From positions 87,001 to 151,000 of the forward strand of contig PHBD01000001.1 in NCBI GenBank assembly GCA_002841865.1: DNA of 64,000 bases, in the 5' to 3' direction. Source of the stretch: Deltaproteobacteria bacterium HGW-Deltaproteobacteria-19 (GTDB taxonomy: Bacteria > Desulfobacterota > Syntrophia > Syntrophales > PHBD01). Every line of letters starts with the position of its first letter. Position 1 is the stretch's first letter. The notes beneath the pieces were generated by a model, which saw nothing but the letters and a program-made list of their open reading frames with translations, made no database searches and was not told the DNA's origin. Position numbers and translations under genes: made by a program. Shown here piece by piece: positions 51,027-63,199 of the stretch.

Positions 51027-51604
51027 ATCGGCTCCAGCAGGATGACCCGGCCCCCGATTTCAAAGCCGGCCATCAGTTTCTTCATCTGTTCCTTTTCCCT
51101 GTCCGTGAGGGATCCGCCGCCAAGCCGGTTGCCCCAGTAGCCGTTGGCGATAACGGTTCCGAACCGGTGCAGGAACGAGATCAGGTCCTCGGCGTTTCCC
51201 GACTGCAGATAAAGGCTGACGTCATTGATGAAAAGAATGTCCCGAGAAGTCTCGGATACGCGCGGGAAGAGCGCATCGATGGCCAGGCGGTTCCGATGGG
51301 CCTTTTCCAGGGCCTCCGCTTCCGTCCGGGAGCTGAGACGGGGCGGCACGGGCGACGCCTCGAAAACCGGGACATCCCGGCCCGGGGGAGGGGACAGCCT
51401 GCCGCCGGCGCCCCGCAGGCCTTTCTCCGCGGCCAGTTTCTCCGGGATCTCCGGCGCCAGATCCAGGATAACGATGCGCCCGCCGAGGCCGGCCCCGCAA
51501 AATGCCGCCAGGATCTCTCCGGTCCGGAACGTCTTACCGGCGTTGATGTCGCCGACGATCAGCGTCCTTCTGCCCAGGAAGTCTTTTAGTTCGATATCGC
51601 TCAC
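51023..51604 (-). CDS. P-loop NTPase of unknown role
   Basis: 193 residues. A P-loop is clear near the start (LIVGDINAGKTFRTGEILAAF) and a Walker B-like DILFINDVSLYLQSG follows. A Pro/Arg-rich segment in the middle has low similarity to anything I know. I cannot name a family. It overlaps both neighbours by four bases: the MFS gene upstream and the PP-loop gene downstream. The coupling suggests that it works with the PP-loop enzyme. Confidence 0.75.
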   Translation of the reverse strand: MSDIELKDFLGRRTLIVGDINAGKTFRTGEILAAFCGAGLGGRIVILDLAPEIPEKLAAEKGLRGAGGRLSPPPGRDVPVFEASPVPPRLSSRTEAEALEKAHRNRLAIDALFPRVSETSRDILFINDVSLYLQSGNAEDLISFLHRFGTVIANGYWGNRLGGGSLTDREKEQMKKLMAGFEIGGRVILLEPI

Positions 51605-52800
51605 GTTTCCATCTCATGTCCGGGACGGAGTGTTTCGGGGAGGAACATGAGCAGCACCGCGCCGAGGATGTAAACGACGCACGTGATAGCCAGCCCTGTC
51701 TGCAGCCCGTAGTTTTTCCCGATGGCGCCGATGGTGAAGGGAGCCAGAACGGCACCGATGCGCCCCATGTTCCAGCAGAAGCCGCCGGCATAAGCGCGGA
51801 TCCGCTCCGGGAAAAGCTCCGCAAAATACGCCCCCAGAACCCCTCCAACTCCGCAGAGGCCGAAGCCCACAACGATTCCCCACCAGAAGAGGAACACGGG
51901 ATTGCGGACAATGATGTAAAGGGCAACGGCAAAAGCAACCGTCAGGAACGCGGCGATCATGGCCTTCCGCCGCCCGATCCGGTCGGACAGCGCCCCGAAA
52001 AACTGGAATCCGAGAAACATCCCCAGGTACATGACGAAGGAAAACCACGCCATGGTCGTGAGGCTGAGCCCTCGCTCCTTTGTCAGAAAGGTCGGGATCC
52101 AGTACGCCGCCCCCCAGTATCCGGCCAGGTTGACCACGCTGATCAATGTTGCCAGGAAGGTGGTCCGGGCCATTCCGTCCCGGAAAATGGCGCCGACGCC
52201 CACACCTGTCCTCCCTTCGCCGTCCGCCGTCACCGGCTGAGCCGGGTCGGCCGGGACGAGCCGGTAAACCAGCAGCGCGATGGGGATGGACACCGTTCCC
52301 ATGAGGAACAGGACGTGCCAGTCCGTATGCAGGACCATCCGCCCGACCAGGGAGGCCAGGACGGCGCCGATGGCGAAGCTGCTGTAGACGAACGAGGCGG
52401 CGCGGCCCCGGTATTCCGGCGACCAGTGCGCAGCAATGAGAGCGGCGCAGGGTCCCCAGATCCCGCCGATGGCGATCCCGGTGACGAGGCGGAGGACCAT
52501 CCACTGCTCCCAGGTGGAAACGATGTAGACGGCCCCCATCCCGAGGCCCAGCCAGAGGAGGGCCAGGATGAGGGCGAAGCGCCGGCCGCGGTTCTCGGCG
52601 ATCAGGCCGAAGAGGACGCCGCCGGCCATGGCCCCCAGCATGGTGGCCGAGCCCAGGAGCCCGCCCTCGGGGAGCGACATGTCCAGAACCTTGAGCAGGA
52701 CGGGCATGGCGATCGCCAGGACGATCAGGTCGTAGCTGTCCAGGAGATAGGTGATGAAGGCGGCCCACAGGACCCGCCAGCGATGGGGCGTGCCGCTCAT
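51601..52800 (-). CDS. MFS transporter (sugar/aromatic acid porter type)
   Basis: 399 residues with 12 predicted helices. Motif A appears as GLIAENRGRRFALI and again in the second half as GALSDRIGRRKAMI; FAELFPERIRAYAGG is the conserved segment of the metabolite:H+ symporter/sugar porter branch. It probably imports an organic acid or sugar; the substrate is unknown. It overlaps thiE and the P-loop gene by four bases each, so expression is coupled. Confidence 0.88.
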   Translation of the reverse strand: MSGTPHRWRVLWAAFITYLLDSYDLIVLAIAMPVLLKVLDMSLPEGGLLGSATMLGAMAGGVLFGLIAENRGRRFALILALLWLGLGMGAVYIVSTWEQWMVLRLVTGIAIGGIWGPCAALIAAHWSPEYRGRAASFVYSSFAIGAVLASLVGRMVLHTDWHVLFLMGTVSIPIALLVYRLVPADPAQPVTADGEGRTGVGVGAIFRDGMARTTFLATLISVVNLAGYWGAAYWIPTFLTKERGLSLTTMAWFSFVMYLGMFLGFQFFGALSDRIGRRKAMIAAFLTVAFAVALYIIVRNPVFLFWWGIVVGFGLCGVGGVLGAYFAELFPERIRAYAGGFCWNMGRIGAVLAPFTIGAIGKNYGLQTGLAITCVVYILGAVLLMFLPETLRPGHEMET

Positions 52801-53423
52801 TTCCCGGCCCCTCGGACCGCGGCGGCCAGGCGGATCGCCGCCTCCCTGACGTCGGGCATGGCGAGGATCGACGAGACGACGGCCACCCCGTCCACCCCCA
52901 TTTTCATGACCGCTCCCGCATTTTCCGCTTTGATGCCGCCGATGGCGACGACAGGGATGTTCACGGCCCGCTTGATGCTCCGGAGATCGTCGAAGCTCAC
53001 CGATTCATTGCCCAGCTTCGTGGCCGTCTCGAACACGGCGCCCACCCCGAGGTAGTCGGCCCCTTCCTTCTCGAAGCGCTGTGCCTCTTCGACCGTGGCC
53101 GCGGAGGCCCCGACGATCTTCCCCGGCCCCAGGATCTTTCTGACCGTTGCTACCGGAAGATCGTCCAGGCCGAGATGGACGCCGGCGGCGCCCACCGCCA
53201 GGGCGATGTCGAGGCGGTCGTTGACGATCAGGGGGATTCCGTAACGGTCGGTAAGTGCTTTCATCCGGCCGGCCAGCAGAAAGAAGGAACGGGAGTCCAC
53301 GTCCTTCTCACGAAGCTGGACAACCGTTACGCCGCCCAGGATGGCCTCCTCAATACAGGCCACCAGGTCCCGGCCCATCAGCCAGCGCCGGTCCGTCACC
53401 AGATAAAGTCCGTAGTCGATCAT
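52797..53423 (-). CDS. thiE: thiamine-phosphate synthase ThiE
   Basis: 208 residues from MIDYGLYLVTDRR with GAGAGGAGAC upstream. Signature blocks: YLVTDRR, VTVVQLREKD, LIVNDRLDIALAVGAAGVHLGLDDLP, VGASAATVEEAQ, YLGVGAVFETATK and PVVAIGGIKAEN. It joins the thiazole and pyrimidine halves of thiamine. No other thi genes and no TPP riboswitch are visible next to it. It lies 13 bases after cysE. Confidence 0.93.
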   Translation of the reverse strand: MIDYGLYLVTDRRWLMGRDLVACIEEAILGGVTVVQLREKDVDSRSFFLLAGRMKALTDRYGIPLIVNDRLDIALAVGAAGVHLGLDDLPVATVRKILGPGKIVGASAATVEEAQRFEKEGADYLGVGAVFETATKLGNESVSFDDLRSIKRAVNIPVVAIGGIKAENAGAVMKMGVDGVAVVSSILAMPDVREAAIRLAAAVRGAGK

Positions 53424-53436
53424 GATCCGTCTCCTC

Positions 53437-54186
53437 TCAAATTCCCGCCCCGGCACTGAATTCCTCGTGGATCGGGGAGAAGAGACGCTGGATCTCGCGT
53501 CTCTTCTCTTCGAAGGCCCCGTTCAGCTCCACGGCGATTCCCTGCTGCTTTTCCAGTTCCGACAGCCGCCCCTCCAGGGTTTCGACCTGGCGGCCCAGGA
53601 AGCGGAACGCCTCGGCGATGGGATCGGGAAGCTTATTGTCGGCCAGTTCCTGGAGGTCCTTACCGGAGAAACCGAGACCGATCCGGGCCGGGACCCCCAC
53701 GGCCACTGCCCGGGGTGGAACGTCGCCCAGCACGAGGGATGACGCCCCGATGCGGGCGCCCTCGCCGAGCGTGATCGGGCCGAGGACGATGGTCCCCGCC
53801 CCGACCAGGACGCCATTGCCGAGGGTCGGGTGGCGCTTCTTCTTCTGTAGCGTAACGCCCCCCAAAACGACACCCTGGTACAGGTGGACGTCATCCCCGA
53901 TCTCGGCGGTCTCCCCGATTACCACCCCGGCGCCGTGGTCGATGAAAAACCTCCGACCGATCCTGGCTCCCGGATGGATTTCGATCCCCGTCAGAAAACG
54001 GCTGACATGGGAGACGAGCCGGCCGATGAGGAAAAACCGCACCTTCCAGAGAGCATGGGCCAGGCGGTGCATCCAGATGGCGTGAAGCCCCGGATAGCAC
54101 ATCAGTACCTCCAGCGTGCTCCTGGCTGCCGGGTCCTTGCGGAACACCGTCCGAACATCTTCGCGCATTGCGTGGATCCAATTCAT
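53437..54186 (-). CDS. cysE: serine O-acetyltransferase CysE
   Basis: 249 residues from [11 protein letters not shown] with GGGGAGGATG upstream. It is the epsilon-type short SAT: N-terminal helices, then a left-handed beta-helix with [32 protein letters not shown] and [19 protein letters not shown]. It acetylates serine to O-acetylserine for cysteine synthase, whose gene is 38 bases upstream. A charged C-terminal helix follows the CysK-interacting region. Confidence 0.93.
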   Translation of the reverse strand: MNWIHAMREDVRTVFRKDPAARSTLEVLMCYPGLHAIWMHRLAHALWKVRFFLIGRLVSHVSRFLTGIEIHPGARIGRRFFIDHGAGVVIGETAEIGDDVHLYQGVVLGGVTLQKKKRHPTLGNGVLVGAGTIVLGPITLGEGARIGASSLVLGDVPPRAVAVGVPARIGLGFSGKDLQELADNKLPDPIAEAFRFLGRQVETLEGRLSELEKQQGIAVELNGAFEEKRREIQRLFSPIHEEFSAGAGI

Positions 54187-54224
54187 GGCATCCTCCCCGG
54201 GCTCTGCCCGCAAGGAAACGGCTT

Positions 54225-55181
<957 letters not shown>

Positions 55182-55245
55182 GGCTCATCTCCTGATCGCC
55201 TTGCAGGCAAGTTAAATGGGTTCAGAAGGTCGATGTCGGACTCCG

Positions 55246-55858
55246 TCACTTGGACACGGCGAAGACGGCATCCCGGGCGAACAGGTTGGGACAACAGGTC
55301 AGGGTCCCGTCGGCCCCAAGATAGACGGCCTTCAGGACCCTGAGATCCTTGCTCCCGCAGAAATCCTCGAAATCCCGAATGGAGAGGAAGCGAACATTCG
55401 GCGTTTCGTACCAGTGATGGGGAAGCGATCGGGTGACCGGCGTCCTTCCCCGGAAAAAGATCGTCCAGCGGGAGGGAAGGTGGGCAAAGTTCGGGAAGCC
55501 CACGATGACACGACGGCCGACCCGCAGGGACTCCCCGATCACGAGGTCCACTTTGCGGACCTCCTGCATGCTCTGGTTCAGGATGACGTCGTCGAAGGCG
55601 CCGTCGGGATAATCCGCCAGCCCGCTCTCGATGTCTCCCTGGAAGACCGTCAGGCCTTTCTCGACGCAGCGGTGCACGGCCTCGCCGTCGAGTTCGATTC
55701 CCTGAACAGAGGCGCGCCTCTCCCGGACAAGGAGGGACATCAGGGAGCCATCCCCGCATCCGAGATCCAGTACCCTCGCACCATCCTGCACCATGTCGCA
55801 GATGATCCGGTGATCCAGCCTTTCTCTCATTGTTTCACATGCCGGCCGCAGCCGGTCC

Positions 55859-55866
<8 letters not shown>
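55246..55866 (-). CDS. metW: methionine biosynthesis protein MetW
   Basis: 206 residues from MYEDRLRPA, overlapping the metX stop by eight bases; a longer in-frame extension is metX sequence in another frame. The SAM-methyltransferase-like block [17 protein letters not shown] and the MetW-specific [12 protein letters not shown] and [19 protein letters not shown] are clear. MetW partners with MetX in many proteobacteria and is thought to support homoserine acyltransfer. Confidence 0.92.
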
Positions 55867-58398
<2,532 letters not shown>

Positions 58399-58755
58399 TT
58401 AACAGATCCTCTCCTCGCCTCCGTATTTGCTCATCCGGCTTCCCGGTGCGCCTGCCGCAGCGATCATGGGCATCCGACATCGGAGATCCCGGGTCGGGGT
58501 CTCCGATGAAAGTCTCCCGTTCGTCAGCGGCAAACGGTCGAAAAAGCCGAATTGCCGATACAGGGCCTCGCCGATGACCTTGTCGGTGGTATTGTGCCTG
58601 CCGATGTCATGGCGAAAGATGAGGATCTCCTCGGGGGACACCGGGGCGACGTTATGGACGTCCCGGGTGAGGGAATGCTCCTGTGATTGTGTCTGAAACG
58701 TCTTCATAAGTTTGAATCTCGCGACGTCACACCTGCGAAACCGGTACTCCTTCAC
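58399..58755 (-). pseudogene. fdhD: decayed fdhD fragment
   Basis: The frame reads VHNVAPVSPEEILIFRHDIGRHNTTDKVIGEALYR and then LPLTNGRLSSE, the central and C-terminal core of FdhD (EDIGRHNxxDKxIG, SGRxSSE). Upstream, where the N-domain and the CGxC pair should be, only about 25 unrelated residues remain. After SSE the sequence degrades (MPMIAAAGAPGS in place of PVIVSRSAPT) and stops. It is therefore a relic of a second fdhD, not a working gene. It lies alone between metY and nadA. Confidence 0.75.
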
Positions 58756-58761
58756 TGGGGC

Positions 58762-59664
58762 CTACGCAGCCAGCATGCGTTCGATGCACCGCCTGGCCCG
58801 GTCTGCAATATCCTCCGGCACGACGATCTCGTGGACCATGTCCTCCAGGGACCACAAGACTTTTTCCAGGGTCGTATACTTCATGTTCGGGCAGATGGCG
58901 AACTTCGAGGCCGCATGGAACTTCTTGCCCGGATTTTCCTTTTCCATCCGGTGCAGGATGCCCCGCTCCGTCGCCACGATGAACTCCATGTTTTTCGACT
59001 CTCCGGCATACCGGCACATTCCTTCCGTGGAGGCCACTTTATCGGCCAGGCGGATCAGTTCGGGCGTACACTCCGGATGAACCATGACCTCCGCTCCCGG
59101 GTGCCGTTCCTTCGCCTCGGCGATGTTTTCCGGCAGGATCCGGGCGTGGGTGGGGCAGAATCCATTCCAGAGGATCAGGTTCCTCCCGGTCTGCGAGGCC
59201 ACGTATGATGCAAGGTACCGGTCGGGGACGAAAATGATCTCCTGTTCGTCCTTCAGGACATCTTGCACCATCCGGACCGCGTTCGCCGAGGTGCAGCAGA
59301 GGTCGCACTCCGCCTTTACTGCCGCGGAGGTGTTGACGTAGCAGAGGACCGCCGCGCCGGGGTGCTGCGCCTTGAGAGTCTTCAGTTCCTCTGCCGTGAT
59401 CATGTCCGCCATGGGGCAGCCGGCCTTCTCTTCCGGAAGGAGGACTGTCTTCGCGGGCGAGAGGATCTTGGCCGTCTCTGCCATGAAATGGACGCCGCAG
59501 AAGACGATCACATCGGCCGGGGTTGCGGCCGCCTGGATGCTCAACCCAAGGGAGTCGCCCACATAGTCAGCGATGTCCTGGACCTCGGGAAGCTGGTAGT
59601 TATGCGCCAGGATGACGGCGTTCCGTTTTCTTTTCAATTCCTGTATTTTCTCAACGAGATTCAT
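58762..59664 (-). CDS. nadA: quinolinate synthase A
   Basis: 300 residues. NadA features: AVILAHNYQLPEVQDIADYVGDSLGL, FCGVHFMAETAKIL, GCPMADMI, a Cys in WNGFCPTH and VMVHPECTPELI, then the STEGMCRYAGES block. It condenses iminoaspartate and DHAP to quinolinate with a 4Fe-4S cluster, so it needs the iscS/iscU products encoded upstream. Its start overlaps the mnmA end by 14 bases. NadB and NadC are not in the window. Confidence 0.93.
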   Translation of the reverse strand: MNLVEKIQELKRKRNAVILAHNYQLPEVQDIADYVGDSLGLSIQAAATPADVIVFCGVHFMAETAKILSPAKTVLLPEEKAGCPMADMITAEELKTLKAQHPGAAVLCYVNTSAAVKAECDLCCTSANAVRMVQDVLKDEQEIIFVPDRYLASYVASQTGRNLILWNGFCPTHARILPENIAEAKERHPGAEVMVHPECTPELIRLADKVASTEGMCRYAGESKNMEFIVATERGILHRMEKENPGKKFHAASKFAICPNMKYTTLEKVLWSLEDMVHEIVVPEDIADRARRCIERMLAA

Positions 59665-60715
59665 GGATCACCTGCTCGATCACCCCGCCACCGAGGACTT
59701 CCTCCCCCCGATAGAGAACCACCGCCTGTCCGGGTGTAATGGACTCCTGAGGCTCTTCAAAATCGATCCGGAGTCCGCCTTCTTCCGGAATGATGCGGCA
59801 GGTCGAGGCCTTCTTGCGATAGCGGATCTTCGCCTCCGCCTTGTCCGGCCAGGAATCGGCCAGGAGGTTGAGATCCGCTGCCCGGAGGCCCGAGGCCAGC
59901 AAATCCTTCTTTTCTCCCACGACGACCCGGTTATCCTCCGCATCCACGGACACCACATAGAGTGGCGCCGGGGCGCTGATCCCGAGGCCGCTTCGCTGGC
60001 CGACCGTGAAGGAGACGATGCCGTCGTGCCGTCCCCGCTCCCGGCCCTCCGTGTCCACGATTCGGCCCGGCTGCAGCGGTCCCGCCAGGTCCCGGATGAA
60101 CTGCCGATACCCCTTGCGGGGAACGAAGCAGATGTCCTGGCTTTCGGTCTTGTGCGCCACGGGAACCCCCGCCTCAATGGCCAGGGCCCGGACTTCCCCC
60201 TTGGTCCGGTCCGACAGGGGGAAAAGAACCGCCGGCAGGTCCCCCCTCAGGATCGGGTAAAGGAAGTAGGTCTGGTCCTTCGCCCTGTCCTTCGATTTCA
60301 AAAGCCGATACGTATCCCCCGCCTTTTCGATCTTTGCGTAATGTCCGGTGGCCAGGAATTCGAAGCCCATCGAACGGGCCAGCCCCAGCAGGCGTCCGAA
60401 CTTCAGGTAACGGTTGCAGTCGATGCAGGGATTCGGGGTTCTTCCGCGGCGGTATTCCTGCACGAACCGGTCGATGACCTCCTCTTTCATGTCCCGGGCA
60501 AAGTCAATGACATGGTGCGAAATGCGCAAGTGCTCACAGACGCGGCGCGCATCGTCTACGGCATCGCGGCCGCAGCATCGGGATCGGTCGCCGTCGTCCA
60601 CGATGCCCAGGCACATGGTGACGCCGGTGACGCTGTACCCGGCATCCCGAAGGATGAGGGCGGCGACGGACGAATCGACACCACCGCTCATGGCGACGAG
60701 GACTTTCCGTTTCAT
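59651..60715 (-). CDS. mnmA: tRNA-specific 2-thiouridylase MnmA
   Basis: 354 residues. PP-loop SGGVDSSVAALIL, the catalytic Cys pair in PNPCIDCNRYLKF and ESQDICFVP, and the tRNA-binding C-terminal barrel starting YVVSVDAEDNRVVVGE. It thiolates U34 of tRNA-Lys/Glu/Gln using sulfur from cysteine desulfurase. It overlaps iscU by four bases and nadA by 14, a sulfur-use operon. Confidence 0.94.
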   Translation of the reverse strand: MKRKVLVAMSGGVDSSVAALILRDAGYSVTGVTMCLGIVDDGDRSRCCGRDAVDDARRVCEHLRISHHVIDFARDMKEEVIDRFVQEYRRGRTPNPCIDCNRYLKFGRLLGLARSMGFEFLATGHYAKIEKAGDTYRLLKSKDRAKDQTYFLYPILRGDLPAVLFPLSDRTKGEVRALAIEAGVPVAHKTESQDICFVPRKGYRQFIRDLAGPLQPGRIVDTEGRERGRHDGIVSFTVGQRSGLGISAPAPLYVVSVDAEDNRVVVGEKKDLLASGLRAADLNLLADSWPDKAEAKIRYRKKASTCRIIPEEGGLRIDFEEPQESITPGQAVVLYRGEEVLGGGVIEQVIHESR

Positions 60716-61095
60716 GCGGCGATCTTCTTCCTGCTCCTGTAATCGTCGATGGCCCTGCTCAGGGCCTCCTCCGCCAGGACGGAGCAGTGCATCTTGATTG
60801 GAGGGAGTCCGCCCAGGGCCTCGGCCACGGCCCTGTTCGAGATCTTCGAGGCCTCCTCGATCGTCTTGTTCCGTATCAGCTCCGTGACCATGGAACTGGT
60901 GGCGATGGCGGCGCCGCAGCCGAACGTCTTGAACCGGGCGTCGACGATGACGTCGTTCTCGACCTTGAGATACAGTTCCATGATGTCACCGCAGACGGGG
61001 TTCCCGACTTTGCCAACGCCGTCGGGATTCTCGATGTCCCCCACGTTCCGCGGATTCCTGAAGTGCTCCATTACCTTATCGCTGTAACCTGTCAT
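60712..61095 (-). CDS. iscU: Fe-S cluster scaffold (IscU/NifU N-domain)
   Basis: 127 residues. The three cluster Cys and the Asp are present: GNPVCGDIMELY, KTFGCGAAIATSS and KMHCSVLAEEA. It assembles 2Fe-2S/4Fe-4S clusters with sulfur from the desulfurase encoded 46 bases upstream. It lacks the longer NifU C-terminal Nfu domain. Confidence 0.94.
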   Translation of the reverse strand: MTGYSDKVMEHFRNPRNVGDIENPDGVGKVGNPVCGDIMELYLKVENDVIVDARFKTFGCGAAIATSSMVTELIRNKTIEEASKISNRAVAEALGGLPPIKMHCSVLAEEALSRAIDDYRSRKKIAA

Positions 61096-61141
61096 GATCG
61101 TTACACTCCTTGTCGATCCTTCTTGTCCGATCGCAAAAATA

Positions 61142-62308
61142 TCAGTGTTTCTTTCCGTAAAGCGGCGACATGGCCCTCAGCCTGTCGACGATGCGTGGCA
61201 GAACCGTCAGGACCGTGTCGACGTCATCGTCGCTTGTGACTCTGCCCATGCTGAACCGAAGGGAGCCGTGAGCGATCTCGTGGGGCAGGCCGATCGCCCT
61301 GAGTACATGGGAAGGTTCCAGGCTCTGGGAGGAACAGGCCGATCCCGTGGAGCAGGCGATGCCTTCCATGTCCAGGCTCAGAAGCATGGATTCCCCTTCG
61401 ACGTATTCAAGGGAAACATTGACGTTGTTCGGCAGCCTGAGGACGGGGTGGCCGTTCAGACGACTGTGGTCGATCCCGTCGAGGATGCCCCGGATCATCC
61501 GGTCCCGCAGAGACGTCAGACGCGCCGCCTCCCGTTCCATGTGCTCGCCGGCCAGTTCGGCGGCCTTGCCCATGCCCACGATTCCGGGGACATTGTAGGT
61601 GGAGGCCCGCCGGTTCTTCTCCTGCTCGCCCCCGTGCATGAAGGGGACGATCCGCGTTCCCTTGCGGATATACAGGATCCCCACGCCCTTGGGGCCGTAG
61701 AGCTTGTGGCCCGAGGCGCTCAGGAGATCCACGTTCAGGTCGGCCACATTCACGGGAATGCGGCCGAAGGTCTGGACGGCATCGGTGTGGAAGGCGATGC
61801 CGCACTCACGGGCGATGGCGCCGATCTCCCGGACCGGCTCGATCGTCCCGATCTCGTTATTGGCATGCATGATCGAAATCAGGGTGGTCTTGTCCGTGAT
61901 CGCCTTTTTCACGTCGACCGGATCCACCAGGCCGGTTTCGTCGACGGGCAAAACCGTTACCTGGAAGCCGTTTTTCTCCAGGAAGTGACAGGGCTCCAGG
62001 ACCGCATGGTGCTCGACGGCGGACGTGATGATATGGTTGCCCTTGTCTTTCCGTGCGTAGGCAATGCCTTTGACGGCGAAATTGTCGCTCTCGGTGCCGC
62101 CGCTGGTGAAGATGATCTCATCCGGCTTGGCGCCGATCAGGAGCGCGATGCTCTCCCTTGCCTGCTCGATGGCTTGCCGGGCCTCCTGTCCGAAGGCGTG
62201 CATACTCGAGGCGTTTCCGTAATTTTCCGTAAAGAAGGGAAGCATCGCGGCGACGACTTCCGGATCGACGGGTGTCGTGGCCGCATGATCCATGTAGATT
62301 CTTTTCAT
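61142..62308 (-). CDS. iscS: cysteine desulfurase (IscS/NifS)
   Basis: 388 residues. It opens YMDHAATTPVDPEV, has the PLP Lys in SASGHKLYGPKGVG and the catalytic Cys in ACSTGSACSSQSLEPSHV. It supplies persulfide sulfur for IscU, MnmA and FdhD. It lies 75 bases after iscR, with a GGCCTC/GAGGCC hairpin in the gap. Confidence 0.94.
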   Translation of the reverse strand: MKRIYMDHAATTPVDPEVVAAMLPFFTENYGNASSMHAFGQEARQAIEQARESIALLIGAKPDEIIFTSGGTESDNFAVKGIAYARKDKGNHIITSAVEHHAVLEPCHFLEKNGFQVTVLPVDETGLVDPVDVKKAITDKTTLISIMHANNEIGTIEPVREIGAIARECGIAFHTDAVQTFGRIPVNVADLNVDLLSASGHKLYGPKGVGILYIRKGTRIVPFMHGGEQEKNRRASTYNVPGIVGMGKAAELAGEHMEREAARLTSLRDRMIRGILDGIDHSRLNGHPVLRLPNNVNVSLEYVEGESMLLSLDMEGIACSTGSACSSQSLEPSHVLRAIGLPHEIAHGSLRFSMGRVTSDDDVDTVLTVLPRIVDRLRAMSPLYGKKH

Positions 62309-62383
62309 GTTCGTTCCCGCCTTTCCGGGAATCCTTTTCTTTTTTTCGGTTCGGAGGCCTCAGAGGAGGCCGGCTTCCGGCTG

Positions 62384-62827
62384 TTATATGTCGTTCATCG
62401 TGACCAGGTTGTTTTCCTTTTCCCGGCTCATCCGGACCAGTTGCTCCAGCGTGATTCCGCTCAGGGTCTCCGAGATCCTGTCCACGATGACGGTCCATAC
62501 GTCCCTTGTGGGGCAGACGGACACTCGCGGGCATGTGGAGGCGTCCTTTATGCATTGGACGAGGCAGGTTTCTCCTTCCAGGACGTCTACGATGTCCTTG
62601 AGCGTGATCTGTGCCGGTTCGCGGGACAGGACATATCCGCCGTGGGCGCCTCGGGTCGAGGTGATCAGTCCCGCCGCCCGCAGGGGAATGACGATCAGGC
62701 TCAGGTACTTCTCCGAAATTCCCTGCTCCCGGGCGATCTCCTTCAGGTAGATTGGCCCCTGGCCGTATTTTTCCGACAGGGACTGCATCATCCGGACTCC
62801 GTAGCGGGTTTTCGTGGACAGTCTCAT
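62384..62827 (-). CDS. iscR: Rrf2-family regulator, IscR-like
   Basis: 147 residues. The winged-helix reads YGVRMMQSLSEKYGQGPIYLKEIAREQGISEKYLSLIV and RGAHGGYVLSREP. The Fe-S ligands follow the Rrf2 pattern ETCLVQC, then STCPRVSVCPTRD. It should bind a cluster and repress the isc-mnmA-nadA operon, of which it is the first gene. A perfect palindrome sits on its promoter. Confidence 0.92.
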   Translation of the reverse strand: MRLSTKTRYGVRMMQSLSEKYGQGPIYLKEIAREQGISEKYLSLIVIPLRAAGLITSTRGAHGGYVLSREPAQITLKDIVDVLEGETCLVQCIKDASTCPRVSVCPTRDVWTVIVDRISETLSGITLEQLVRMSREKENNLVTMNDI

Positions 62828-62853
62828 CGACGCTCCAACGTTCGATTGTTTAC

Positions 62854-62870
62854 ACTACCAGTCTGGTAGT
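62854..62870. promoter_or_regulatory. palindromic operator for IscR-like regulator
   Basis: ACTACCAGTCTGGTAGT: perfect 8-bp arms around one base. It touches the -10 element and covers the expected +1, where a bound repressor would block initiation. Confidence 0.75.
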
Positions 62871-62898
62871 AATTAAGGAAGCCTTTAATATTTGTCAA
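62870..62898 (-). promoter_or_regulatory. promoter of the isc operon
   Basis: On the - strand a consensus TTGACA (62893-62898), a 17-base spacer and TAATTA (62870-62875), about 45 bases before iscR, in an AT-rich patch. Confidence 0.75.
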
Positions 62899-62908
62899 GT
62901 AATATTTT

Positions 62909-63199
62909 CTACTTTTTGAATAGGGATTCGAGGGTGTCTTTCGGAGAAGGTTTTGGGGAGGTAGGGGAGTCAGGCCGGGAAGGATCCCGGAAGGCGAAGA
63001 AGTCGCAGAAGTTGCTGCGGTCCTTGATGACGACCCGCTCGGCCTGGGGCTCCCGGCAGTCGTTGTACGCTCCGGGCGCATAGAAACGGCAGCAGAGGCA
63101 GACATGGAGGTCCCGGCTGCAACGGGGGCAGGTCTCCCGCCGGCCGATCCGGTCGCCGAGTTCAATGTCGTTCCGGCAGAAAGGGCAGGGCGCATTCAT
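62909..63199 (-). CDS. small Cys-rich zinc-ribbon-like protein
   Basis: 96 residues. The first 40 hold CPFC and CPRC pairs spaced as in a zinc ribbon, then CLCC and more Cys (NDCRE, NFCDFF). The C-terminus is Pro/Ser/Lys-rich. This pattern is seen in small conserved proteins of related bacteria, but the function is unknown. Its ATG overlaps the stop of the upstream DUF4139 gene by four bases, so they are coupled. It ends about 10 bases upstream of the isc -35 element. Confidence 0.75.
   Translation of the reverse strand: MNAPCPFCRNDIELGDRIGRRETCPRCSRDLHVCLCCRFYAPGAYNDCREPQAERVVIKDRSNFCDFFAFRDPSRPDSPTSPKPSPKDTLESLFKK

Noticed and set aside
62309..62383. GGCCTC/GAGGCC hairpin between iscR and iscS as a terminator
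   Set aside because: Short stem with no T-run directly after it; more likely an mRNA processing or chance structure.
61094..62869. 591-codon open frame on the + strand
   Set aside because: Antisense to iscS and iscR, both certain genes.
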